This document shows positions 21,432 to 28,619 of a DNA stretch of 64,000 nt, piece by piece. Origin of the DNA: Streptomyces sp. 2114.4 (GTDB lineage: Bacteria > Actinomycetota > Actinomycetes > Streptomycetales > Streptomycetaceae). Under the pieces are notes generated by a model that ran no database searches, was not told the origin of the DNA, and saw only the letters and a list, made by a program, of their open reading frames with translations. Location of the stretch: NCBI RefSeq assembly GCF_900187385.1, contig NZ_FYEY01000001.1:6138001-6202000 (forward strand), given 5' to 3'. Each line of letters begins with the position of its first letter. The stretch's first letter is position 1. The position numbers were made by a program, and so were the translations under genes.

Positions 21432-22090
21432 TTAGTACAGACGTGTGTTGAGCGTGATGGATTTATGGCCGCCGTCGGCGAGGGCCAGCAGCATGGGGGT
21501 GACTGGGGCCAGGCCTTTCCTCCCGTCCAGGGTTTCGCCGAGGATCAGGAAGAGGACCATGTTTCCGGCGTGGGCCGGGCTCGCGGCCCAGACGCTGCCG
21601 CTGCGCTGGTACGGCCACATGAGAATGATCTCCTGGAGCTGGAAGGACAGGTCCACACCGCCAGGCTGATCACCACATTCGTGAACTCGGCGTAGCCGAT
21701 GAAGGCCAGCGGAAGGTGCCACACGGCCCCTATCAGCCCTGTGGCGATGATGGACGGCACCGTACCGCCCCCGAAAGGGCGCGGTCTGAGGTAGCTCGGC
21801 CAGCCGAATTCCTCGCCCGAGTAGAGGGGCGAGGAGTAGGGCCACCATCACGAGGCCGAGGACGGTCGCCAGTTCTTTCGTTCCGGTTAAGCCGCCCGGG
21901 CCGGAAAGGTTCGGGTCCCACAGGCCGAGCGCAGCGGCGAGAGAGAGGGTGGCCGCCGCGATGAGTGGCGGGCCCAGCCAGGCCGCGATGTAGTAGCGCC
22001 AGGCCGACTTGAGGTGGAGTTTCGTCCGGCGTCGGTGAAACCCTCGTTCGTGATGCAGCGGCGGACCACCACTGCGGCAATTCCGGGCAT
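21432..22090 (-). pseudogene. CPBP-type intramembrane protease, broken by three frameshifts
   Basis: The minus strand reads in pieces as a CPBP (Abi/CAAX-like) glutamic protease. An ATG at 22090 gives MPGIAAVVVRR...EGFTDAG. A shift near 22028 leads into LHLKSAWRYYIAAWLGPP. Another near 21830 leads into the motif-1 region SGEEFGWPSYLRPR and motif 2 HLPLAFIGY. A third near 21660 leads into QRSGSVWAASPAHAGN. The order of motifs and membrane segments is that of the family. Even motif 1 is degenerate (family EExxxR reads EEFGWP). The N-terminal helices may also be missing. It is clearly non-functional as it stands. Confidence 0.75.
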
Positions 22091-22351
22091 ACAGAAGCCG
22101 GGTAGGTGAAGGAGGGGGTTTGAGAGGGGATAGGTGGGGGAGGGCGCGCCACCCGGGTTCGGAGTGCGGCCCTGCGGGGGGCTTCTTACTGTCAATTTTT
22201 CTTCTGTGGCGGACTCGCAACTCAACTCTGACATCAGGCGGAGGAGCTTCGCATCGCTGTCGAGAGCGAATGCTGATTCCCCCTATTTCGGGGTGTGTTC
22301 TGGCGCTTTCGGGGGAGGCAGCCGGGGGCAGTGCCGGGGTACGGTCCGGCC

Positions 22352-23674
22352 GTGGATAAATCAATTCGCCCGCTTTCGTGCGGGGCTGGGTTCCGGCACT
22401 GGGTGTATGCGGCCCTCGGCGCGGCCTTGAGCCTGCCGCCGCTGACGGCGGCGCTGCTGTTCGCGCCGCCGAGGTGGCCGGCGGGGTTCCGGGTGCTGGG
22501 CTTCGTGTGTGCGTTCGCCGTGGTGACGGTGGCCATGGGCGCTCCGCTGTCGGCGAGGCGCGCGAGCGTGCGGCTGGCCAACGGGCTACTGGGGGCCGGT
22601 CTGCCCGCGCCGGTGGACACGACGGGGCCGCGCTGGGTCAACCGGCTGCGCACCGCGGTGTGGCTGGTGCCGCACATGGTGCTAGGCGGGATGGTGACGG
22701 CAGTCTCGTGCCTGGCAGTGTTCGGAGCCGTGGCGTTTCCCTCGGTCTGGCTGGGCGGTGAGGAGCGCATGACCGTCTTCGGACTGTCCCTTTGGATCGG
22801 GGAGGGCTGGCGGGGCACGTGGGCGTTGTTGCCGGCCGTGGGATGTCTGGCGCTCGCGGCCGGGGTCACACTCGGCGGCGCGGTGCTCCTTCGACGGCTC
22901 GCGCCGGTGCTCCTCGGCCACCGGCCCGGAGAGCGGCTGGCCGCCGCCGAGGAGCGGATGAATCTGTTGGCGCAACGGAATCGCCTGGCACAGGAGTTGC
23001 ACGACTCGATCGGCCACACCCTTACGGCGTCCACGATTCAGGCGGCGGTGGCAGTGGAGCTGATGGACAGTGACCCGGCGGGAGCCAGGCGCGCCCTGAA
23101 CAGCATTGAGGAGACATCACGGGCCGCCATGGACGATCTCGATCACGTGTTGGGAATGCTGCGGGAGGAACGGCCGTCCACAGTGCCCCGGCCGACCCTC
23201 GCGGATCTCGACGCTCTGGTGGAGCGAGTCCGTGGAGCCGGCGCGCAATTGACAGTGCAGGTTCAGGGCGACCTGGCCCGGGTGCCGACCACAGTGTCGC
23301 GGGAGGCGTACCGGGTCGTCCAGGAGGGGCTGACCAATGCGCTGCGGCACGGGGGCAAAGTCGGGATCCGGCTGCGGACGATGGTGCAGGGCGGGTGGCT
23401 GGAGCTGGAGCTGACCAATCCGGTCGGTTCGGGGACACCTCCGCGGCAGCGGACCGGGGGGCAGGGGGGCCAGGGAGTGCAGGGGATCGAGGACCGGGTG
23501 CGGTTGTTGAGGGGGACTACGCACGCCGGGGTCCTGGAGAACGGTTGCAGCGACGGCAGGGACTGCAGCAACGGCGGCGACTGCGGGAACTGTGACGGCT
23601 GTTGGGGTGGTCGGGACCTGGGGGAGGCGCGGTGGCGGCTTTTGGTCCGGATACCGCTACGGTCGGCGTCATGA
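22352..23674 (+). CDS. NarL-type sensor histidine kinase
   Basis: This kinase of about 440 aa has the frame open from 22295; GTG 22352 is used and the start is uncertain. Three or four hydrophobic segments lie in the first 190 residues, without a large extracellular domain. The HisKA_3 dimerisation helix carries the phospho-acceptor His217 in AQELHDSIGHTL. The HATPase follows, with EGLTNALRHGG and a glycine-rich GGQGGQGVQGIEDRV lid. An odd Cys/Gly/Asp-rich insert (five Cys, 23543-23604) lies just before the last strand WRLLVRIPL. The stop overlaps the response regulator ATG by four bases, so the pair is translationally coupled. The signal is unknown. Confidence 0.87.
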   Translation: MDKSIRPLSCGAGFRHWVYAALGAALSLPPLTAALLFAPPRWPAGFRVLGFVCAFAVVTVAMGAPLSARRASVRLANGLLGAGLPAPVDTTGPRWVNRLRTAVWLVPHMVLGGMVTAVSCLAVFGAVAFPSVWLGGEERMTVFGLSLWIGEGWRGTWALLPAVGCLALAAGVTLGGAVLLRRLAPVLLGHRPGERLAAAEERMNLLAQRNRLAQELHDSIGHTLTASTIQAAVAVELMDSDPAGARRALNSIEETSRAAMDDLDHVLGMLREERPSTVPRPTLADLDALVERVRGAGAQLTVQVQGDLARVPTTVSREAYRVVQEGLTNALRHGGKVGIRLRTMVQGGWLELELTNPVGSGTPPRQRTGGQGGQGVQGIEDRVRLLRGTTHAGVLENGCSDGRDCSNGGDCGNCDGCWGGRDLGEARWRLLVRIPLRSAS

Positions 23675-24357
23675 ATGCCTCCACAGTGCCGGGCCCGGCT
23701 GCTGACCCGCCCGTGACCGTGCTCGTCGTGGACGACGATGAACTGACGCGCACCGGTCTGCGGACGCTGCTGTCGGCCAAGCCCGATGTGGACGTCGTGG
23801 GTGAGGCCGATGATGGCGCCGAGGTGGTTGCCGCCGTGACCCGGCTGCGACCGGACGTGGTGCTGATGGATGTGCGCATGCCGCTGGTGGACGGGATCGA
23901 GGCCACCCGGCGGCTGCGGGCGCTGCCCGACCCCCCGAAGGTCGTGGTGATCACCACGTTCGAGAACGATGAGTACGTCTGGGACGCCCTGCGGGCCGGA
24001 GCCAGCGGGTTCATCCGCAAGCGCGCCCCGTCACAGCAGATCGCGCACGCCATCCGGTTGGTGGCGGCCGGGGACTCGGTGCTGTTCCCGGACGCGGTCC
24101 GCCGGATGGCCGCGGTGCGGCCCGTTCGACGAGACGCCTCCCTGACCACCGCGCTCACGGGCCGCGAGACGGAGACGCTGCGTCTGATGGCACGCGGGCT
24201 GTCCAACCAGGAAATTGCTGCCCGGCTGGTGGTGAGCTTGGAGACCGTGAAGACGCATGTGGGCAACGTGCTGGCCAAGTTGGGCGTCGGCAATCGCACC
24301 CAGGCGGTTGTCCTGGCCTTTGAAACGGGGGTGGCTGATCCCGGGAGGATGGACTGA
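23671..24357 (+). CDS. NarL/FixJ-family response regulator
   Basis: This 228-aa regulator starts at ATG 23671. The receiver domain (about 14-130) has the acidic pocket VVDDDE, the phospho-acceptor Asp67 in VLMDVRMP, Thr in VITTFEN and Lys in FIRKRAP. The C-terminal LuxR-type helix-turn-helix reads LTGRETETLRLMARGLSNQE followed by LETVKTHVGNVLAKLG. It forms a two-gene operon with the kinase (ATGA overlap) and likely binds DNA as a dimer when phosphorylated. Targets are not evident; the thioesterase gene 417 bases downstream is one possibility. Confidence 0.93.
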   Translation: MNASTVPGPAADPPVTVLVVDDDELTRTGLRTLLSAKPDVDVVGEADDGAEVVAAVTRLRPDVVLMDVRMPLVDGIEATRRLRALPDPPKVVVITTFENDEYVWDALRAGASGFIRKRAPSQQIAHAIRLVAAGDSVLFPDAVRRMAAVRPVRRDASLTTALTGRETETLRLMARGLSNQEIAARLVVSLETVKTHVGNVLAKLGVGNRTQAVVLAFETGVADPGRMD

Positions 24358-24774
24358 CCCGGATCAGCCCGTCGCGCCGGCCAGGCCCCGATAGCCCGCA
24401 ACGACAGTTCGTCCAACGCCATCTCGTCCCCTGTGGTCCTCCTGGACTGTTCCTCTCTCAGGGGGTCTCGACTGTTTCTGTTTCGGTGGCCGTACTCGGC
24501 AAGGTGGCGTCGTCCCGGTCGCTTCCTCGCGGCCTTGTCGTGGTGGACAAGAGCTCCGTCAAGCGACTCGAACCGCGAAGGCTGCGGGTCGTCAGGGAAT
24601 GCGGATTACCTGGGCCACTGCCGTGCGGTGGTGGAGGATCGACGACCGGCCCGGCTGGTGCTTTCGTGTCGGGGCAGGTGGGGTGGCGCTGGTTGGCTGT
24701 TCCGTTGTGAATGTTGCTCGTCTCCCCGTGATCTCGTCCGGCACGTAGCCGGGGTCGGCACCTAAGCTTTATGT
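24358..24774 (+). other. 417-bp gap without a recognised gene
   Basis: The reading frames here are not convincing on either strand. I see no clear stem-loop with a T-tract and no repeat. It must contain the promoter of the thioesterase gene, whose ATG follows a TAAGCT-like -10 by only six bases, so a near-leaderless transcript is possible. Confidence 0.4.
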
Positions 24775-25536
24775 ATGTCTTTCTCCTCTGGTCAGCCCGC
24801 CACGCGGTGGCTGCGCACCTACCGTCCGGTGGCCGCACCGCGGCTGCGGCTCGTCTGTTTCCCGCACGCCGGCGGCTCGGCGAGTTTCTACCGCTCCTGG
24901 CCGCAGAAGTTCCCGGCTGATTGGGAAGTGAGCGCGGTGTGCTATCCGGGTCGTGAGGAGCGCATCGCGGAACCCGGCATCACGAGCATGGCGGAGCTTG
25001 CCGGTCGGGTGGCCGACGAGCTGGCACCTCAGATGACACTCCGCACGGTATTTTTCGGTCACAGCATGGGCGCCTCCGTGGCGCATGAGGTCGCTGCATT
25101 GCTCGCCGGGCGCGGGGCGGGACCGGCGGCGCTCCTCGTCTCCAGCCGGGCCGCTCCCCATCTCCTGCGTCGCCTCAGCGACGGGGACCTCACCGATGAG
25201 AAGTTGCTCGCCACGGTCGGCCGGCACGGCGGACCGGGGGCGGAGCTCCTGCAAGACCCCGAGATGCGTGAGCTGTTCATGCCGCCGATCCGGGCGGATT
25301 ACCGGCTGCTCGAAGCGTATGTGGCGGAGCCCAAGGCTCCTGCCGTGGACATCCCCGTCGTCGCCTACTTCGGGACGGATGACCCCCAGCCGGCCCCCGA
25401 CGAAGTACGGGCATGGGCGGAGCTGACCTCGGCCCGTTATGAGGCGCGCGCGTTTCCCGGGGGCCACTTCTACCTCCTCCCGCATGAAGCCGAGTTGGTC
25501 CGCGATATCCGTGAGCGGCTCGTCGCCCTCGAGTGA
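24775..25536 (+). CDS. Type II thioesterase (alpha/beta hydrolase)
   Basis: This 253-aa enzyme has the stand-alone thioesterase layout. The N-terminal strand is RLRLVCFPHAGGSASFYRSW and the first-turn signature is CYPGREER. The nucleophile elbow GHSMGAS places Ser97, an acid follows around GTDDPQP, and His231 sits in FPGGHFYLL. Such proteins remove aberrant or stalled acyl groups from carrier proteins of polyketide or non-ribosomal peptide synthases. No synthase or carrier protein gene lies in the window, so it is an orphan that may serve clusters elsewhere. An ordinary acyl-CoA hydrolase is less likely given the PGREER signature. Confidence 0.88.
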   Translation: MSFSSGQPATRWLRTYRPVAAPRLRLVCFPHAGGSASFYRSWPQKFPADWEVSAVCYPGREERIAEPGITSMAELAGRVADELAPQMTLRTVFFGHSMGASVAHEVAALLAGRGAGPAALLVSSRAAPHLLRRLSDGDLTDEKLLATVGRHGGPGAELLQDPEMRELFMPPIRADYRLLEAYVAEPKAPAVDIPVVAYFGTDDPQPAPDEVRAWAELTSARYEARAFPGGHFYLLPHEAELVRDIRERLVALE

Positions 25537-25596
25537 GGCCACGGTGTGACGTCGGCGCAGCCTGCTTGCCCGGCCGAAGGCCACGCCGCGGTGCGA

Positions 25597-25768
25597 CGTG
25601 ATGAGACCTGACCTGACGTGATGAGACCTGAGGTGACCTGATGGGACTCTCGACGTGATGTGACATGACGTGACGTGCTGACGGGTAACGGGGCGAGCAT
25701 GCGCATCCGGGCGGGCACCCGCATCCGGGCCGGCACCCGCATCCGGGCCGGCACCTGCATCCGGTTGG
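25597..25768. repeat. Two adjoining tandem-repeat arrays in a 547-bp gap
   Basis: The gap 25537-26083 first holds degenerate repeats of ACGTGATGAGACCTG type (25597-25680). From 25702 three nearly exact copies of an 18-base unit, CGCATCCGGGCCGGCACC, follow at 25702, 25720 and 25738, with a truncated fourth to 25768. The second array would encode RIRAGT repeats in one frame, but no ribosome-binding site or homology supports a gene. Apart from a promoter-like site near 25925 the remainder is featureless. Confidence 0.7.
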
Positions 25769-25924
25769 CATCAGGCACTCCGAACGGGACGAAGGAGGAG
25801 GAGAAGGGGGCGCGACCAAGGGCGGGTCGCTTCCGACTCTGCGCGGGGGCCAAACATGGGCCGAAAGACGGCCGGCCCGCGCCCCCTCTTTGCCGATCAA
25901 TGACGTCGACGGGTGCCGGGGCCC

Positions 25925-25947
25925 GTTTCACCCACTGTTTTGGATAC
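25925..25947 (+). promoter_or_regulatory. Possible SigB-type promoter
   Basis: GTTT at 25925-25928 and GGATAC at 25942-25947 are 13 bases apart. This is close to, but not a full match for, the GTTT-N14/15-GGGTAY sites read by SigB/SigF-family sigma factors, two of which are encoded at 31530 and 33002. It lies about 137 bases upstream of the PRC-barrel gene. The evidence is one imperfect match. Confidence 0.3.
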
Positions 25948-26083
25948 AGGGCTCGGGGCAGCAGAGCACTGTCGGGATGACCGACACGCTGAAAGAGCCC
26001 GTCACCGTTCCCTCCCTCTTTGTCAGGGGGCGAAACGGAGACGGAGCAAAGCCTGCTATCGCGTCGCGTCGAAGGGATTTCGC

Positions 26084-26437
26084 ATGAGTTCCACTGTCTG
26101 GGGATATCTTCCCGACTCCGGGTACCGGGCGGGCACGACCCTGGTGGGATACAGCGTCGAAGCCGTTGACGGGAGTATCGGCAAGGTCGACAAGCATTCC
26201 GATGAGGTGGATTCCGCACACCTCGTCGTCGACACCGGCCCCTGGATCCTCGGGAGGCGCATCGTGCTGCCGGCCGGCACGGTGACCGGCATCGACCAGG
26301 AAGAGGAGAAGGTCTATGTCGGCCGCACCAGGCAAGAGATCAAGGACGCGCCCGCCTTTGAAGGGGACGAGCACGTGAGCAGCCCTGACTACCTCCATCA
26401 GGTGGGGGTATATTTCGGTGGATTTCCTCTTGTGTGA
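26084..26437 (+). CDS. PRC-barrel domain protein
   Basis: This 117-aa protein starts at ATG 26084 with GAAGGG six bases upstream. Residues about 15-80 form a PRC-barrel-like beta domain: GYSVEAVDGSIGKVDKHSDE, then HLVVDTGPWILGRRIVLPAG and YVGRTRQEIKDAP. Small single-domain PRC-barrel proteins in Streptomyces usually sit near stress-response genes; their biochemical role is not established. A run of stress-type genes follows (RsbW-like ATPases, sigma factors, CsbD). The C-terminus has an aromatic YLHQVGVYFGGFPLV tail. No catalytic residues are evident. Confidence 0.85.
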   Translation: MSSTVWGYLPDSGYRAGTTLVGYSVEAVDGSIGKVDKHSDEVDSAHLVVDTGPWILGRRIVLPAGTVTGIDQEEEKVYVGRTRQEIKDAPAFEGDEHVSSPDYLHQVGVYFGGFPLV

Positions 26438-26666
26438 GGCGTGCTCAGAGCCGAAGGGGCCGACCGTCGCCGGGGTGGCGGGCCAGCCACTGGCTCCTCC
26501 TCCGCGGCGGTCGCCCGTGCCGCGTCGTGAAGGTGGGGCATAACCCCTCGGATACGGGGCAGCCGTCGGAGAACCCTCTCGTCGAAGTAGCCTTCTACGC
26601 GGCCCTCGGGTTGGGTCGCGGTGGAACTCCACGGCGTGGAGATGGATCAGGCGGGAGGTGAGAGGT

Positions 26667-27077
26667 GTGACGGGTGCGCAGCAGGCCCCGGTGTGCGAAG
26701 CGGCGGAGGCTCGGGACCAGGTCCAGGAGCTACTGAGCGCCCACCGTCCGGCCATCGATGAAATTTCCATGATTGACGCCTTGCTGGTCACCTCGGAATT
26801 GGTCACCAATGCGCAGCGCCATGGAGACGGCCTTTCCGGCTTCTCCGCCCGGATCGTGGCCGATCGCCTGGAAGTGACCGTCGCCGATCGCAGTCGTCGG
26901 CAACCTGTCACGGCCGTCGGGCGGGAAAAATTTGCGGTCGGTGGATATGGATGGCCGATGATTCAGCAACTTACCGACTGCGTCATCATTATTCCCACCT
27001 CGGGCGGTAAGGCCATTACGGTGAGCATTCCCCTCGCCTTCGCCCCGCCCGGCCCGCTGATGTCCTCTCCGGTGTGA
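26667..27077 (+). CDS. RsbW-like ATP-binding protein (anti-sigma/HATPase), copy 1
   Basis: This is a 136-aa single-domain GHKL ATPase. The N-box reads VTSELVTNAQRHG, the D-box region VADRS, and the glycine motif GGYGWPMIQQL. These are the hallmarks of the short serine-kinase-like anti-sigma-factor family widespread in Streptomyces. GTG 26667 is chosen over GTG 26658 because GGGAGG (26653-26658) is then eight bases upstream. It likely binds and inhibits a SigB-family factor, or phosphorylates an anti-anti-sigma protein; no STAS partner is next to it. It is closely similar to the gene at 27298. Confidence 0.82.
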   Translation: MTGAQQAPVCEAAEARDQVQELLSAHRPAIDEISMIDALLVTSELVTNAQRHGDGLSGFSARIVADRLEVTVADRSRRQPVTAVGREKFAVGGYGWPMIQQLTDCVIIIPTSGGKAITVSIPLAFAPPGPLMSSPV

Positions 27078-27297
27078 GACCCGCCGGGCATCCCACTTCG
27101 TGTGCCGCGCGGCGCGGCACACGGCACGCGTGACCAGTGTGCCTTGCGTCCCTACCCGCCGTGACGTCGGCAACGGGGCCTGAGAGTATTGCCGTCCTGC
27201 CGTGCGGGAGAACGGCCCCGGCCGGCTGTCCCCGCCTGGCCGGCGGGACGAGGGAGACGGCGCCGTCGGCATGGCGTGGTGCATTGAGGTGGAAGAC

Positions 27298-27660
27298 GTG
27301 ATGCGGGGAGTACCTGCAAGAGCGGCCGACGCACGCAATTTTGTGCACGACCTGCTGCACAATGCAGGCATCCCGGTCGATGACCTGGCCCTTGTCGATG
27401 CCCTCCTGGTGACCACGGAGCTGGTCACCAATGCCCAGCGGCACGGCGGCGGGCTCATCGGGTTCACCGCGCGGATAGTCGAAGGGTATCTGGAGCTGGC
27501 GGTCGAGGACCGAAGCGAGGACTGCCCCACCACTGCCGCCCCTCGTGACCCTGGCGCCACGGGCGGATACGGCTGGCCCCTGGTGCAACGGCTGGCCCGC
27601 ACCATCGACATCGCCCTGACCGAGACCGGCAAGACCATCCGTGTGACTCTGCCCCTCTGA
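27298..27660 (+). CDS. RsbW-like ATP-binding protein, copy 2
   Basis: This protein of about 120 aa is a paralogue of the preceding gene. The ATP-binding boxes are VTTELVTNAQRHGGG and GGYGWPLVQRLA, and a shared opening RAADARNFVHDLLHNAG is followed by DLALVDALL. GTG 27298 (GAGG eight bases upstream) is used. ATG 27301 is equally plausible, and ATG 27271 would add nine residues. Two adjacent anti-sigma-like ATPases and two sigma factors about 4-6 kb away suggest a duplicated stress-control module, with partner choice unknown. Confidence 0.8.
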   Translation: MMRGVPARAADARNFVHDLLHNAGIPVDDLALVDALLVTTELVTNAQRHGGGLIGFTARIVEGYLELAVEDRSEDCPTTAAPRDPGATGGYGWPLVQRLARTIDIALTETGKTIRVTLPL

Positions 27661-27844
27661 CGTCCATTGCGGCCGGCAGTACGGCGGATATCCGCACCGG
27701 GGACGGCCTTCATCCGCACCGGCCAGGGGCCCCGCGCCCGGCAGGGCGATCCCGGTCACCCGCAACCGCCACGACTCATGAATGAGTTCGGCCGGGGCAT
27801 ACGCGAGTTCAGCAGCTCTTGCCTACTGGAGGGAGAGGATGATT

Positions 27845-28072
27845 ATGGGTATCGGAGGATGCATCGGGTTGATCGCGGTGGGCGCCATCTTGACGTTCGC
27901 CGTGGACTGGCACCTGTCCGGCGTCAATCTCGACCTGGTCGGGCTCATCATGATGGTTGTCGGAGTGATTGGCCTGGCGGCCTATGTGAGCATCCTCAAG
28001 CGGCGACGCGTCCAGCCGCCGGCCCCAGGAGCTCCGGTGGTCGACGTCGAGGAGACCCGTACCTACCGGTGA
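27845..28072 (+). CDS. DUF6458-type small membrane protein
   Basis: This 75-aa protein has two membrane helices: MGIGGCIGLIAVGAILTFAV, then LDLVGLIMMVVGVIGLAAYV. Between them is the signature DWHLSGVNLD, matching DUF6458 proteins that I recall as widespread in Streptomyces. A basic KRRR and a Pro-rich tail end the protein. ATG 27845 is chosen over ATG 27839 because GGAGGGAGAGG ends six bases before it. The function is unknown; homologues are common near stress genes. Confidence 0.82.
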   Translation: MGIGGCIGLIAVGAILTFAVDWHLSGVNLDLVGLIMMVVGVIGLAAYVSILKRRRVQPPAPGAPVVDVEETRTYR

Positions 28073-28190
28073 ACGACCCGTCGGCGTAGAACCGCGTAAA
28101 ACGATGTCAACAGGCCCGGCGGTGCCTCTCGGTGTATGACGGGGGCCGGTGTCACCGGACACGGCGGCGTCCCAAGGATCTCCGGGAGGG

Positions 28191-28470
28191 CAGGGGCCCC
28201 GGCAGACCCCAGAAGGCCGGGGCAGACCCCGAAAGGCCCCGGAAGACCAGGAGTCCTGGGAAAGGTCTCCAGCCGCTCTCCGCTCTCCCGGGCCTGCCCG
28301 CACCCCCGTCCGTGGCCACCCCTGCCGTGGAGCAGCAGCGGGCAGAGCGCCGTATGGCCGCGAAAGGCAGTTGCGAGAAAGGCAGTTGATGGAAGACCAC
28401 CGCACGGCCCACACGGCAGGCGCAGACGCAGACGCAGACGTGAACGTGGACGCAGACGTGGACGCAGCGT
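28191..28470. repeat. Short direct repeats in a 547-bp gap before the GH15 gene
   Basis: The gap 28073-28619 has two repeat patches. Repeats of GCAGACCCC-AGAAGGCC type lie at 28200-28245. An imperfect GCAGAC/GTGGAC hexamer run lies at about 28419-28465. A weak open frame from ATG 28389 to 28616 would make a 75-aa protein with a DADADVNVDADVD stretch. A modest AAGG precedes it, but nothing else supports it. No promoter stands out. Confidence 0.5.
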
Positions 28471-28619
28471 CCGTCCGGCAGTGCGCGAGCCTTCTCCAGC
28501 CGGAGCGGAGTTCCGGCGTGACGGAGTTCCGGCGGAAGGCCGTTGACGGCACCACGCCGCCCAAGGCTCTCTTCGCGGGAGTCCGTAGGTGGACGACGAC
28601 GGCGACGGGTGTGTGACGC

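Noticed and set aside
25597..25768. CRISPR array
   Set aside because: The repeats are contiguous without unique spacers and no cas gene is present. The same applies to the other tandem arrays.
25675..25980. Open frame with RIRAGT repeats
   Set aside because: It is a translation of an 18-base tandem array, with no ribosome-binding site and no protein-like sequence outside the repeat.
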